From Plicaturopsis crispa FD-325 SS-3 (taxonomy: Eukaryota > Basidiomycota > Agaricomycetes > Amylocorticiales > Amylocorticiaceae): a stretch of 64,000 nt of DNA. Shown here piece by piece: positions 24,890 to 37,082 of the stretch. The notes beneath the pieces are model-generated. The model did not search any database and had not been told where the DNA came from. It saw nothing but the letters and a program-made list of their open reading frames with translations. The stretch's first letter is position 1, and each line of letters starts with the position of its first letter. A program made the position numbers and the translations under genes. The DNA lies in NCBI GenBank assembly GCA_000827205.1, contig KN832571.1, forward strand, positions 268,266 through 332,265. The letters are read 5' to 3'.

Positions 24890-26692
24890 TTACTCTCTGT
24901 ACTCCTGCTCCCGCCGCTCATGCATCTGATACTGTGACTCACTAGACGTTCGCTCTTGCTCTATATTCTCCATCTGCTTCCTCGAAGCCGCCTGGCGTTC
25001 CTGCCTGAACTGACGGGGCAGGTAGAGCACCAGCCCGATCACGTACAGCACAGGGAGCGACTTCGACGTACGGGCATTAGCCTCCTGTAGTCACGGGTAT
25101 CATAATATTAGGAGGGGCTTACCGCGACCCAGATATACCAGAGGACGTTGACACCATTAGGGACGAGGCCGCGACCGGTGGTCTCAGGCCACTCGTATGC
25201 GTATCCGGTGCGGACCTGCCATAACGCCAGCGCGATGATGAGCAGGCCAAGGACCGCGTGGAGATAGTTCTGCGGGGGACGGCGCGGGGCATTCCCGGGC
25301 TTGGGTTTGGGTTTTATCCAGTGGATGACGGCGCCGAGGACGCATTGGATGACGTAGAGAGCGAATAGCGCAGCGCCGAGTTTCTATGTTATTTGACAGT
25401 TAGCATAGAGTGGGTGCAGTGGTAGAGAGGAAACGCACTGTATGGTTCCTTTGGAGATGGAAAGAGCTTATTTTCTTGTTACCCATGAAGCCGAAGATAA
25501 TGCCGATGAGGATGATTGGCCCGCCTTCAACCGCAGATACCACGTCTAAGTCAGAACGACACACACACGACCTATGCGCAAGACGTACCGAGAGCAAACT
25601 GGGCAACCCAATGCCCAGTGTACCAAGTAGGCGTAGCCGTCCGCAAATACCGCGCCAAGAGCACGCCAGCGGGAAGGAACACCAAAAAGCCGAGCGTAGA
25701 CAGGACGGCGTGCACGATGATGAGCCGCTGGTACGACGAATATGGGATGTCGTCTGTTGCCGACTTCCCTGGGGCCGAGGCACCGGTCGACGCGGGCGAG
25801 GGCGCGGAGATGGTCGCTGAGCTGGAGACGGCCTTGGTGAGATCGAGCGTGAAGGCACCGGACTGCTTGTGCTGGTGGAACGTCGCGTCTACGGCGGAGG
25901 AGCTGGGCGTGTCAGTGCCGAAGGCCCATATCACGTCCTGCGACGTTTGCGAGGTGGCCTGTGGCACGCGAGCAGTGATTGGTTAGCTCATAGTATAGAT
26001 AAAACAGAGAAGTCGATCGTACGGGCACCGTGAAAACGAATTTGGGCTGGTTTCCGCTCGCCTAGGATGGACTATGTATGAGCTAAAGCCAACGCGAATG
26101 GCTAAATGATAGACTCACGGAGCTAAGCGAGGTGGACAAGGTGGCTACTTGGTTCGGGTTGCTATCCACTACGGGCATCGAGTAAAAGGTCGCCGTGCGC
26201 TGCGACAGAGTGATGTTCCCATCCGCGTTGGGCCACATGATGACCATTGGCGTGTTGACCATGTGTTTGCCGAATCCTCTGCACATCTCCCTGCGTGAGC
26301 ATAAATTTGAAGGACATGCAAAACGAGCGTACATGGCCATCCACCCCAAACTCTGTTTGCCAGTGCTTTGCAGGACATCTACGGTAACGCCTAAGTGTTC
26401 TTCTCCGAACTACCAGGAGATGGATCGCGTACATTGCACAGTAGTATTGTCTGTAGTCGCAGCGATGCACATCAGCTACATTTCGCCGAACTCGTCAGAA
26501 CTACAATCAACGAGCAGACTACTAAACGGCTCACCGAGAGACACGCAGAGTCTCCTGTTAAACTCGCGTCCTATGCAACAAAAGGCATCGATTCAATGGA
26601 ACGTCTTCGACTGCTGCTTTAAGGACACTCACACATAGGACGAGGGAAAACAGGCAGCATGCAACCAGGAATAAAGAGCGTAGCAAAGTCAT
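24890..26692 (-). CDS. DOMON-cytochrome b561 membrane protein
   Basis: This is a predicted secretory-pathway redox protein: an extracellular b-type cytochrome/DOMON domain joined to a cytochrome b561 membrane domain, thought to move electrons across a membrane. Ten exons join in frame to 440 residues: 26692-26633, 26570-26535, 26450-26414, 26378-26333, 26290-26119, 26061-26023, 25958-25589, 25545-25439, 25383-25123 and 25084-24890. The signal peptide is MTLLRSLFLVACCLFSLVLC. The DOMON core reads GWMAMEMCRGFGKHMVNTPM and VIMWPNADGNITLSQR, with Met and later His as likely haem ligands. The b561 part begins at RLIIVHAVLSTLGFLVFLPA with four or five membrane segments containing candidate haem histidines (VHAVL, TGHWVAQ, SFHLQRNH, NYLHAVLG). 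The C-terminus is a charged Gln/Glu-rich tail. The N-terminal exons are short and less certain. Confidence 0.85.
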
Positions 26693-27419
26693 CTAGCCAG
26701 TCGAGTGTAGCCCAAGCAGCGTATGTGGAAAGGAGAGGAAGGTGTTCAAAGCGCGTTGCGTTTGGATACGCGGAGAAAACCTGCACACGGGGCTAGGAGG
26801 ACACCGGTCAGCCTATCGGCGGTCTGCGATGACCTGCATCAGCTCTCTCGAAATCTTCGAGACTCACTAATCGCGTCCTGACCGGGTTACGGCATGCCTA
26901 TGCGTATACAGTTGATGGATCAAAGTTGGTCTGCAGCAGGCTCGCATAATGATCCGCAGCAAAGTAGCTTTCCACTTTAGCGTGAACCTCGCGAGTTACA
27001 GAGCAATTACAGCGGCTAGAAAACCTGGAGAGCCCGGTACTGCTCGACATAACTAGGCATTCGTGAAAGGCGGTACCCGGACGCGTTCGGTCGGAGCAGC
27101 AGAGACATAGGAATTTCACAGGGCGTGGGTGGCTGACTCCTGTAAGGAACGCGAGAACTGCGACATGGCGGTAGGAAGCAAGCCGGGAACTGCGACCGTG
27201 GCAATGCCGCGGCGTTCAACAACTTCCGCGATTCGACTCGGACGCGTCGACGATGGTAGTAATCTTGGGAGGCGATCCTTCGACAATCCTCGACCTAAGT
27301 GCAATAATACTGTACTGGTGCATGATAACTTGAGTTACTGACCAGCTTGACCACTGTTAGACTTACAAGTTGAAGGCCTCAAGTAGGTACCAAATCTTAT
27401 CTTGACAGGTACTTACTGT
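26693..27419. other. Intergenic, no supported gene
   Basis: This is the promoter side of the DOMON-b561 gene. Short open frames on both strands lack recognisable features. Confidence 0.4.
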
Positions 27420-28188
27420 CACTACGCACATTCCATAATTTCGCGCCTGCGAAATTTAACCCGAAAGTCCTTGCGAAAGAGGCAGGATCTGCCTGGGCTT
27501 TTGCCGCGGAGAAATACGAAATTTAGCCTGAGAAAAAGACTTGCCAAAATCTCAAGTTTTGCGTCCCATTTCTCACCTGATTTAGGAACTGCGAAAGCAG
27601 AGCTTTCGCCGGAGAGAAATTGAGTCTTTAGCGCGTTCAAAATTGAAGCCGAAAGTGCACGAGAATTAGGCAAGGTTGGCTCAAATTTGTCTGGTGCGAA
27701 ATCTGTTCTTTCTCGCGCGCAAACCACATGCCGAAACCATGTCTTTTGGACCGACTTTCTCCCTTTCAAAAGACTTTGTTTCGGCCATCGATCACCTTTC
27801 GCAGCTGAGAAAGCCGATCGATGGCCGAAAGAGGTTCTTTCGCCGAGCAGAAATAGTGCCCAAAAGACGCGGTTTCGGCGCGTGTCTTGCGCGCGAGAAA
27901 GAACTAATTTCGCCCTCCAGAAATTTGAGTCAACTTTGCCTATTTCTCGCCCACTTTCGGCCTCAATTTCGCGCCGACGAAAGACTCAATTTTGCCCAGG
28001 CAGAACATTTGCTTTCGCAGATTCCGAATTAGGTGCGAAATATGACGAAAAAATCGATATTTTGACAAGTCTTTCTCATGGGCTAAATTTTGCATTTCTC
28101 CGCGGCAAAAACCTGGCAGATCTTGCCGCTTTCGCAAGGACTTTCGGGTCAAGTTTCGCAGGCGCGAAATTATGGATGGTGCGTAGTG
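27420..28188. mobile_element. CACTA-ended non-autonomous element, giant fold-back
   Basis: This is a 769-bp sequence that is an imperfect palindrome over its whole length. The left end CACTACGCAC is mirrored by GTGCGTAGTG at the right end. The arms continue through CCATAATTTCGCGCCTGCGA and TTTTGCCGCGGAGAAAT, and meet near 27805 where TTTCGGCCATCGATC faces GATCGATGGCCGAAA. TGT flanks both sides (27417-27419 and 28189-28191). CACTA..TAGTG ends with a 3-bp duplication are the signature of the CACTA (EnSpm) superfamily. The interior is rich in GCGAAA/TTTCGC motifs and encodes nothing convincing, so it would need a transposase from elsewhere. Confidence 0.8.
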
Positions 28189-28191
28189 TGT

Positions 28192-28672
28192 TGCTATCTT
28201 TTCTCATGGTCGACCTCTGATCACTTACGCAAGCGGCAAACGGTATGCGCAGTACGGCGGCCGATGCATTAGAGGCATGCATATATCAATTCTATAGGGA
28301 GCCTCGTGGACGGCTATGAGGTGACTGCGTAGCGCTAACGCCGACGGCCCCCACGGTAAGTAGCGTAGGCACGCGTAATTGCTGCGCGTGACCACCGTGG
28401 CGTTGACAGCACATTCACAGGACGCGAAGCTCGTACTTATGCTTGCACCGCGACTCGGTCCTGAGGATATCCATCCTGGTAAGCGCTGGGATGGGCTCGA
28501 ATACGTGCGTTCGTCAAACGATACTGTGGGTAGTACAGCAATTGTCTAGAAATACAGGCCAAAAATAAACTCACTGAACATCGAGAGTAGTCCCACACCA
28601 GGAAGATCACGAAGCTGTGTCGAAGGGGGGCTAGGCAGAAGGCAGAAATGGCGTAAGTGCCAACGGCATATG
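28192..28672. other. Intergenic, nothing recognised
   Basis: This lies between the fold-back element and the 3' end of HUS1. The longest open frame overlaps the HUS1 coding region antisense or out of frame and is a shadow. Confidence 0.4.
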
Positions 28673-29906
28673 CTAGAACGCATCGTCGGAGATGATAGTG
28701 GGTATGTAGAACGTCAGCACGCCGCCCGCGTCTGCTACGTCGCCGATGTACACGTAGAGGATCATGCAATGTTTCTCGCATATACCTATCGCACACATAG
28801 TCAGCGTTTTCAGACGTTAGACAGATTTTAGCGCGCTAGATGGGATGAAAGTACGCACAGGCCATAGTCGTGGTCGACACGACGTGACTATTGAGGAACT
28901 TGAGGAAACTGCGGATGGAGATGAGCACGCTGGAGAGTTCTTCTGGATCTTTATCTTCTCTTGGGTCGTCGTCATCGGCGACGCTGCCTTGTGTTGCACC
29001 CTCGCGCGCTAGTTACGCGGTCGCAAAGAAAAATCCAATCAGTCAACGAGGACGCGTGTAGGGTGAATGCAAGCAGGGACACGCGACCCACCCATCTTGG
29101 GATTTGCACAATTGGTCCACGTCGTGTCGAGAGTGACGCTCTCGGTGTTGATGCCGAGCACGAGCCGGCCCGCGCCGTTCGCGCGCACGACGAGATCGTC
29201 CGACAGCGGGCGCATGCGCTCCACGATCGTGCGCAGCTTCTGCAGCGGTGGCAGTACAATGTGTATCTGTGCAGGGCGCGTCAGACGTGAATACCTGTGG
29301 GGCAGCGAGAGAAAGAGAGACGCACGTCGGGCTCAGGACACCGCGGCTCGGTCAGGCGGGCGACGTCGACGGGCTTCATTACCTCAATGCGCACGTCGTG
29401 GCTCACGCGCACGCGGTGCCCGACGCGCGTCATCCCGCTGACTTCAAAGTTGAGCACCGCGACGTCGTTCTTCTTCGCGAGCTTCATCGTGACCTCTTCC
29501 GCGGCAGACGTCGCGCCCGACGAAGAGGATGCGGAGCGCAGGGCGGCGAGAAGGGCTTCGGGGGAGAGTAGCAGGGTGATTTCGTTGTTCGCGTTCGACT
29601 GTATGCGGTAGGATGTGAACAGGGAAGGAACTTTGATCGACCTTGCATAGCTTGAGCGTTGAACGGGGCTATCACGACGCGTTGGCTGACTTACGACCAG
29701 ACCTGAATACCACCCTCGTTCGCCTCGTTGTTGCATATGATGGTCATCTCCGTCTCGTTGAACTTGATAACGCATTTCTTTTGTAGCTTCTCGATAGCTT
29801 GTACGATTCCTGTGCGCGTTGCTGTGAGCCTGCTAGGAGATACAAAGTAAGAGCAGGACGCACTGTAGAATGTCGGTACATTGTCTATCGTTGCTCGAAA
29901 TCGCAT
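28673..29906 (-). CDS. HUS1: HUS1 checkpoint clamp subunit
   Basis: This is a component of the Rad9-Rad1-Hus1 sliding clamp, which is loaded at damaged DNA and activates the checkpoint kinase in the nucleus. Six exons join in frame to 296 residues: 29906-29864, 29809-29695, 29641-29326, 29266-29092, 28987-28859 and 28785-28673. The N-terminus MRFRATIDNVPTFYRIVQAI and the C-terminal SIRSFLKFLNSHVVSTTTMA and CEKHCMILYVYIGDVADAGG are strongly characteristic of Hus1. ADAGGVLTFYIP is the usual ending. Length matches fungal and animal Hus1 (about 280-300). The splice sites all have GT..AG ends, and phases close exactly at every junction. Confidence 0.93.
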
Positions 29907-30219
29907 CGTCGAGACTCCGTCTCCTTCACCACGGTACCTGCAATGGTTTTGGTTTTTGTCAAGTCAATTTGCGCCACCAGCGCGACAAGTCCGCTCACGT
30001 GGCCATCGCGCTAGGCAACTTCTGGGGCCTGGGCAGCTTCAAAACAGACTTGAATGTTTCAACTCGATAGATTGCTATTGATTTGGAGACAGTGAAGTAC
30101 AGCACGATATAACTTATAAGCATGGTGAAAATCATAGTAGATACATCTACAAGATCTGCGCATCATGGAATGTTCATGGGTAGTTCATGCGGCTGGGCGA
30201 ACGAAGTGTTCGAGAGATT
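29907..30219. other. Intergenic spacer
   Basis: This is the HUS1 promoter side and the 3' end of the following minus-strand gene. Nothing else was seen. Confidence 0.4.
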
Positions 30220-32354
30220 TTAAACCATGGGCACTTGCACGCATGGCTTGGCATCGTGGGCACGATTGATATACTGCACGAAGGAGGGCATCAGTAAGCA
30301 GCGTGCATGCCAGCTACTAAAGGTGTACTGACCTGAGGATCAGAGGAAACGGTGCCCAATGAGTAACTGATGTGCTCGTCAAAGTCAGACGCTCGGAATG
30401 ACGGCGTCTACCAATTGCAGTTTATTGAATATTTCATCCTTCTTACGCCGCATTAGAAGCTAATAAGTACGACTCACAAAGGTAGACGGAGAGATAGCGA
30501 GTCTCCCGTTGTGGACCTGGTTGTTAAACCCAGACGACAACCGCAGTCGTGGCGGGTTGGATTTGCTCATTCTTTGCAGCTTGGCGCGCGAATTCAGTCT
30601 GAGTATCAGAATATGGTCAGTGCGGAGTACTGGAAATGCACAAAAAAATGAGCGTACGATGACAGAACAGTGAGCGGATACCCTGATGTTACGCCGTGAG
30701 CATGGAGCAGATTGCCGCGGCACGTACTCACATCTAGCGAGGATGAAGTTGAACGCGACACAGACGAAGGTGTCGGGAGCGACGTACTTCCACAATTTTT
30801 AGTACGACGCGTCAGCGGCGAGTACGTATAAAAAACTCACAGCAATAGTGTTGCCCAACCCGAATATGCTGGAAAATCGCGGCTGTAAGCAACATTTCCC
30901 CTCATAATACACTTGGATGAGCACACGCACAAGTTCACGAGGCCAGTGCTGACGGTATACACCATGAGCCTGCTGACAATGGAGTTGGTCCTGTGGCGAA
31001 CCTATCAGCAACATAGATCGACTTGATCAAGCTGTGGCGGAAACACACCTGTCCAATCCTGAGCGGCGTTTGTACAGATAGTAGCAAATCGCAGACGACG
31101 TGAGGAAATCTGCAGCCCCTGCCGATGCGAGACCGCTTGTTGCGATAGGCTGAAATCAATGTACACCGTAAGTGAGCGCAGTTCGACTGCGAATATTGAT
31201 CGACTGTACCAGCAGACGCCGTAATAAATCGGGCGTCTTGATCGAGAACCTGTAACGCCTCAATATGGCTAGTTTTGGGGAGTGAAACACCGATGCGTGA
31301 CTCACGCTCCTATGATCCATGCTGTGCAAGAAAGGTCTCAGCGCTAGGTGTATGAGCGGGATATTATTTGAAAGCTTACCGATTGATAGTCCTTGACGGC
31401 AGATATATGACAACGTCGGGTATAATAGAGAACTTTAATGACGCACCGAGATGTGTGAAGACTAGAATGAGCTGCAGTGAAGGATTTCAAAAGCAGCACG
31501 GAAGTAAATGACAGAAAGACGCACGACTGTCAAGCAGAGTATTTTGTTGCGATCGCTCACTGGATGAAGCTACATTAGACGGAGCGAAAGCTGGATACAT
31601 AACGTGCGACAGACTTATCCACAGGCGCCGCAGGAAGAAACTGTTGGAATGGTGAGCATAGACGCCCACTACAGAGGACGGAGGTGCTCACAATTCCACA
31701 ATCATTCCATTGACCGACTGATGCAAATGAGCGATCGAAAGCAGAATACAGTACGAAAAACAATCACCTCGATAAGTTCTGAGGACTATTCCAACAACAG
31801 GATGATTAGTCGGGTATGAGTTAGGATGCAAGCGGTGTGTTGTGCACCAGAAGAGTCCTGTCGGACATGCTGTAAGGAAGTAACAAAAGAATCGGTCTAG
31901 AACCTGTGACTCACCAAACATCGGTCTCGAGTGCAAGAGGATTAGCAAAATTTGTGACCAAGTAATGGTAGAAGGCGTGCATGATAAGAGCTTGATGAAA
32001 ACTGTCGATTGCCCTGCAATTTATAGCGGTCAGTACTCTTCCTATGCGAGGCAAAGTCAGCTATGGATACCACAGAACGAGAACCTAGTAGATGGCAAAT
32101 CTCAGCTCAGGCTGCCATGATAGACATCCGTAAAGATGGCTCACCAAAGTCTTGACACATCTCCCGTCATTTGGGTAAGATTCGAAATACCAATACACCT
32201 GCCCGCAAGTGATTCCGTACATCCTATTCAGCATATAGTCAATTAATAGCCCACCGCAGAGAGATCAGGATACGTACAGCATAGCAAGGCCAATGCCTAC
32301 GAAACCAACACCGTAGGTCAAGTCGAGGGAAGGAAGTTCGGGAATGGGGGGCAT
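30220..32354 (-). CDS. DUF6534-like seven-helix membrane protein, model approximate
   Basis: The segments read as a basidiomycete-specific multi-pass membrane protein. In order they are: MPPIPELPSLDLTYGVGFVG (start 32354), MYGITCGQVYWYFESYPNDG, AIDSFHQALIMHAFYHYLVT, SVNGMIVE, FFFLRRLWI, GLASAGAADFLTSSAICYYL, SLIKSIYVADR, LMVYTVSTGLV, APDTFVCVAFNFILAR and LNSRAKLQRMSKSNPPRLRL. The last exons give FDEHISYSLGTVSSDPQYIN and stop at 30220. This order matches DUF6534 proteins, where the final helix is followed by LNSR/LNAR. Function is unknown. At three junctions (near 32145, 31905 and 30735) the best splice sites leave the frames one base out of step. Either my joins are wrong or the gene has small indels and is decaying. 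It is not an STE3-type receptor as far as I can see. Confidence 0.6.
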
Positions 32355-33082
32355 GGTGCCTCATCCAGAAGACGCCCCAGCAATGAGGTGATTTATACTC
32401 CTCGCTCAGCGCCTGTACGAAGGTTGATGAAGAAGGCTTTCCGCGCCTATACATCGTCTGCCCAAGTTGGAGGCCTAAAACAATTCGAATCAAAATCAGC
32501 CGCAATAAATCACTAACTGAACGCAATCCCGGCTGTATATGCAGTGTTTGAGGATGAGTACATGATGACCATCGTCAACCCTCGATGCAATTTCCAGAGC
32601 ATCTCAGAGCGTAGCTAGCGTGGGCGGGCGCCAACTGTAGTCCCAAGAAGCCTGCGTTTTCTACTATTGTTTACACTTGGGTAGGGGTTAGCATTATGTC
32701 TCGCCAGTGGTGGAAAGATCTTCCCTCACCTGCATTGCCTTGTGCATCGAAAATGTACACGGTAGCACACACACTGAAGTCGTTGAAACGCGCAAGTAAA
32801 AGTAGCTCAGCGTTCACGCAATGTGCCAGTCGTCAAGTTGCTTCGAGTTTCAGTGCATTAGACGCGGTGTACGCCGGACAGTGTCAGTCGTTTCAAAGGG
32901 ATGAAGCTTGTGGCATAGAACGCCAAGTTGTAGTGATCGTTGCGTTCATTTCTTGGACCCGAGAAATCGAGGTCATGGTGGAAGAAAGACAAGAGTCGAC
33001 GACGCGACCCGCGACTAAAACGCGACCGCCGAAACGCGCCTCTCTCCTGCGCTTGTGCTTTTGAACCACGATTTCACCGCCA
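32355..33082. other. Intergenic between divergent genes, nothing recognised
   Basis: This should hold the promoters of the DUF6534-like gene (minus) and the Maf-family gene (plus). No convincing coding sequence was found. Confidence 0.4.
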
Positions 33083-34192
33083 ATGTCTACAAAACACAAT
33101 CATGTTCTTCCCCACGCACTTCCAGTCCCCTCGACCAAGAAATTAGCAGGGAAACGGATCATCTTAGCCTCAGCTAGTCCGCGCCGGCAAGAGATCCTCA
33201 AGACTTTCGTGCGTACACCTACAGCACGGTAGATCTAGCCAGCGATATAATGCCCAGCTCCTGCGCTACAGGGTCTCGCGCCCGAAGTTGTGCCGTCCAC
33301 ATTCGAGGAGAATCTAGGCATCGATGAGTTCGCGAACGTGCACGAGTACCCCGTAGCTACGGCTACGCACAAGGCGGTCGAGGTGTACGAGCGGCTGGTC
33401 GTGAGTGGTCTCGTACTCCGGGAATCTTTCGAGAATAGGACCATTCACACAGATACGACGGACAGCGTGAAAACCCAGACGATCCCCCCGACCTCGTCAT
33501 CGCAGGTACGTGCGCATGTTTGCAGGCTCGAGGTCACGGCTGTTAATCCTCTTCTAGCTGATACCGTGGTCCTGACACATGCACAGCCTGTGGGATCCCA
33601 GATATCGTACTCCTTGCTGCCGGAGACCCAGCAGGATCTTTTGGAAAAGCCGGTGGACGAAGAGGATAACTTGCGCATGTTGCTCGACTTGAACGGCAGT
33701 GTCTGTGAAGTTGTGACGGGAGTGTCTATCGGTACGTGATCACCAATGTCGTTAACATTGATGAATCTTATCGTTTGCATTTAGTATATCCTGTTCTGGC
33801 TTCGCCAGGTTATGAGATCAAGTAAGTAGCGCATTCAAGGTGCTTTCTTGTCTATCTCAAGATCTAATGCGTACAACGCAGGTCAATAGATGAGCGGACG
33901 CTCGTATATTTCGCCGACAGTCCCCCTCACCTCTTGCGCGCATACGCCGCATCAGGCGAAGGCCGGGATCGTGCAGGCGGTTTCGCTGTCCAGGTAACGC
34001 AACGTTTACTTACCACCTCCAATCATCCCGGAGTGTTTTCGCTGACTCGAATGTGCTTGATAGGGTCTGGGTGGCTTGCTCGTCCGCAAAATCGAGGGAG
34101 ACTACCACAATGTTGTCGGTTTCCCCGCCGCAAGCTTCTTCACACTGTTGGATCTAATGGTGGAGGAGGATGCCGATTTCCTCAGCATTTGA
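33083..34192 (+). CDS. Maf-family nucleotide pyrophosphatase
   Basis: This is a predicted cytosolic nucleoside-triphosphate pyrophosphatase of the Maf/YhdE/ASMTL-N group, which hydrolyses non-canonical nucleotides. Seven exons join in frame to 248 residues: 33083-33208, 33272-33400, 33466-33505, 33558-33731, 33785-33821, 33882-33993 and 34064-34192. Signature motifs are the N-terminal KRIILASASPRRQEILKTF, the PDLVIAADTVV strand carrying the catalytic Asp, DERTLVYFADSP, GFAVQGLGGLLVRKIEGDYH and NVVGFPAASFFTLL near the end. Size matches eukaryotic Maf proteins. The third exon is only 40 nt. Its acceptor at 33465 was chosen because it alone restores the NPDDPPDLVIAADT reading. Confidence 0.92.
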
Positions 34193-34774
34193 TACTGCAT
34201 GGCTTGTGCTTATCCTCGACGTTCTACATGAAGATCGGCGTGGAACCTCCTTGCCACCTGTATGCTGGCGCAGCTTGTTTGCGGCGCTGGTTTCTCACTC
34301 AAGAGATGGGTGACGGTGGGGAGAATGCGCGGGGGACAACGCCTTGATTTCTTACCGTCCCACAGGCCACAATATCCAACCCAATGTAGCATTATTCAGT
34401 CTCGCAATCTCACTTGATATCTCTGACGGCGATAGCGGGTGGGCCCCCGAGATGTCAGACACCGTATCCTTCTAATTCCACTTTCTCCCACTTTTGTACG
34501 CCCGTTATTACCCTACTTGCGTCCACACGGCCTTGGTCGTATTAAGTATTTGAGACGATTCTCTTGCTTTCGTCGACATTTGTTTCAAATGACCTGCGGC
34601 GGAGGAGTTTCGGGGTCTTTGGACACGTCGACGCGATTCTCGAGTCTCCGAAGTTTCGCAACAAACTCTTACAGTATTCGCTGGCAGGCCAAGGCTACTG
34701 TGCTTCATTCCTGCTTCCTCCGCTTTGTCTCTGAGGCTGCCTCACCGCTCGACCTGGGGCGTGCGTGAAACATA
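34193..34774. other. Intergenic, ERV41 5' side
   Basis: Pyrimidine-rich sequence toward 34775 is consistent with a 5' leader. No gene is supported. Confidence 0.4.
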
Positions 34775-36710
34775 ATGTCGGCCACCGAGGAAGAGAGCAT
34801 TCTCGAGAAACTCGACGCATCCATCCCCGCGCCGCTGGCCCGCTTCGACGCTTTCCCGAAGCTCCCGTCGACATACAAGGCGCGCTCGGAATCGCGAGGT
34901 TTCTTGACGGTCTTTGTCTGCCTGCTTTCGTTCCTGCTTGTCCTAAACGACATCGGAGAGTTCTTGTGGGGGTGGCCAGACTACGAGTTTAGCGTGGACC
35001 ATGACAAGAACAGCTTTATGAATATCAATGTCGACATGGTGGTCAACATGCCGTGCAAATGTGGGTCGCGTTGCCTTCCAGTTATGTGCTATCTCTTACT
35101 GAGCCTTCTGCAGTTCTCAGCGTGGACTTGAGGGACGCAGTGGGTGACAGGATTTATTTGAGTAAAGGATTCCGCCGGGACGGTGTAAGTCATCATCCCC
35201 ACTTCGATTTCCTCAATACTTACGAGCCGACAGACCTTGTTTGATATCGGGCAAGCGACCTCGTTGAAGTGCGACTGCTCAACTATCACCCAGACATTAT
35301 TTGACCTATTTCGCGCAGAGAGCACGCCGCAGACCTTTCTGCACGCCAGGCCGTCAAGCAGTCGCGCCGTTCACGCGGATTCTTCTCCACACTCTTCAAT
35401 TGGAAGTCAGATCCATACAGGCCCACATACAACTACAAATCGGATGGAAGTGCATGCAGGGTGTACGGTACTGTCGAAGTGAAGAAGGTTACCGGTGCGT
35501 ATACCTGTACACCAGTCAACCTACGCGAAGCTGAGCTCCGACGCAGCCAATTTGCATATAACGACACTTGGGCATGGCTATGCTTCTGGACAGCATGTCG
35601 ACCATTCTCGTACGTGGGCTTCCATGATAGGTGTATAAACAAATCGCTCATCCTTAACAGAAATGAATCTGTCTCATGTCATAACCGAATTTTCTTTTGG
35701 GCCCTACTTCCCGGACATCACGCAGCCGCTCGATTACTCCTTCGAAGTTACCCCCGACGGTAGGTATTTTTGCGTTTTCCGTGGACATTGCGCTGACGGG
35801 CACTGTAGCATTCGTGGCATACCAGTACTTTGTGCACGTCGTCCCTACGACGTACATCGCTCCCCGTTCTAAGCCACTGTATACCCACCAGTACAGCGTA
35901 ACACACTACACCCGCAAGCTGGAACACCACCGCGGTACCCCAGGAATTTTTTTCAAATTCGACATGGAGCCGCTGAGCCTGACCATTCATCAACGCACCA
36001 CGACGTTCCTGCAGCTTGTTATCCGGTACGTGCCCCCTTGTGATGTTGGCTGCCGCAGGAATCTCAAATTTGTTTGCGGTAGATGTGTCGGTGTCGTTGG
36101 CGGTGTGTTTGTATGCATGGGCTACGCCCTCCGCATCGGCGCGCGCACCTACGAGGTCGTCTCCGGCGCGGATCAGTCTCCGGGTATCGTGGCAGCGGAG
36201 GCTAGCGGAGCCCATCGTCTCCGTTCCAAGTGGGGCGGGACGGACCTGCGCTCACGCACCAAGATCATCAGGCAAGGCTCTGGCTGGACAGCAGCGGACG
36301 GCAATGGCTCCCCCCTTCCCTCAGCAGCCCTGTCGGCACCGTACTCTCCATACTCGCCCTACCTCAGCACGCCGAGCCAAACGCCCGTGGGCTCCCCACG
36401 ACCAGGAGTTGGCCTGGGCTTCGGCCCGCCGTCGCCATTCGGTCCGCCGCCAGCGCGAACCCCAAATACAGGCTCCTTCCCCACAGCGGCGACTGTGGGG
36501 TCGCCGTACACGTCGTCGCCACGTCCAGATTCGCTGTATGCTGGCTCACCGAGACCAGGATCTGTCTACGGGCAGTTGCCCTCGACGCCGGCAAGGGATT
36601 CGTACAGCATCTTCCCACCTACGCCTAACCCGGCTAATGGTGGAGGCTTCCCGTCGACGCCGCCACCGCCTATGGGGAGGAAGGTGAGCGGGGGGAAGAA
36701 GGATGATTGA
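34775..36710 (+). CDS. ERV41: ERV41-type COPII cargo receptor subunit
   Basis: This is an ER-Golgi vesicle membrane protein that cycles with Erv46 and retrieves ER residents. Eight exons join in frame to 524 residues: 34775-35060, 35114-35184, 35234-35268, 35319-35494, 35547-35609, 35661-35759, 35809-36025 and 36083-36710. The N-terminal FDAFPKLPSTYKARSESRGF, followed by a membrane helix (FLTVFVCLLSFLLVLNDIGE), is the usual Erv41/46 start. The lumenal domain shows VDLRDAVGDRIYLSKGFRRD, YGTVEVKKVTANLHITTLGH and HVITEFSFGPYFPDITQPLD. A second helix (VGVVGGVFVCMGYALRIG) lies near residues 317-336. Unlike typical Erv41, it continues for about 188 residues as a Pro/Ser/Gly-rich cytosolic tail with SPRPGS/STPSQTP-type phrases. 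Confidence 0.93.
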
Positions 36711-37082
36711 GGGTCTGCGCCGAGTCTTTTATCTACGGGCTGAGGGGAAAGCCCTCACAAATCACTGTATCTGATGAATGGGTGGGATATGGGATGTAGC
36801 TTCTCAAATCTAACCCGCAAAGTAGTGCGCGCTCGTTGCCAGATACAGCGCGTCGGGGGAGGAAGGGTCCCGCCTGTAAAATTCGAGAATGTACATGGGT
36901 GTATATCGCAACATATTTAACGAACGTAGTGCGTCAGTACTTTGCCAATGAAGGGTTGCAGATACTGCAGGTCAGTCTTGGGTCAGTGTAACAAACGGTA
37001 ACTTTGTGGTGTGTGTGTACAGGCTTCGTCAATGCGCCCAGAGAAAAATTGATCATACAGACGGCCGGCTACATTGCCTAAG
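36711..37082. other. Convergent intergenic spacer
   Basis: This lies between the 3' ends of ERV41 (plus) and SDH3 (minus). Nothing else was seen. Confidence 0.4.

Noticed and set aside
27432-28172. CRISPR-like array suspected from repeated GCGAAA motifs
   Set aside because: The repeats are irregular and arranged as one large palindrome, and the genome is eukaryotic.
30220-32354. First thought to be an STE3 pheromone receptor near the pheromone genes
   Set aside because: The order of segments and the LNSR ending fit DUF6534 membrane proteins, not STE3.
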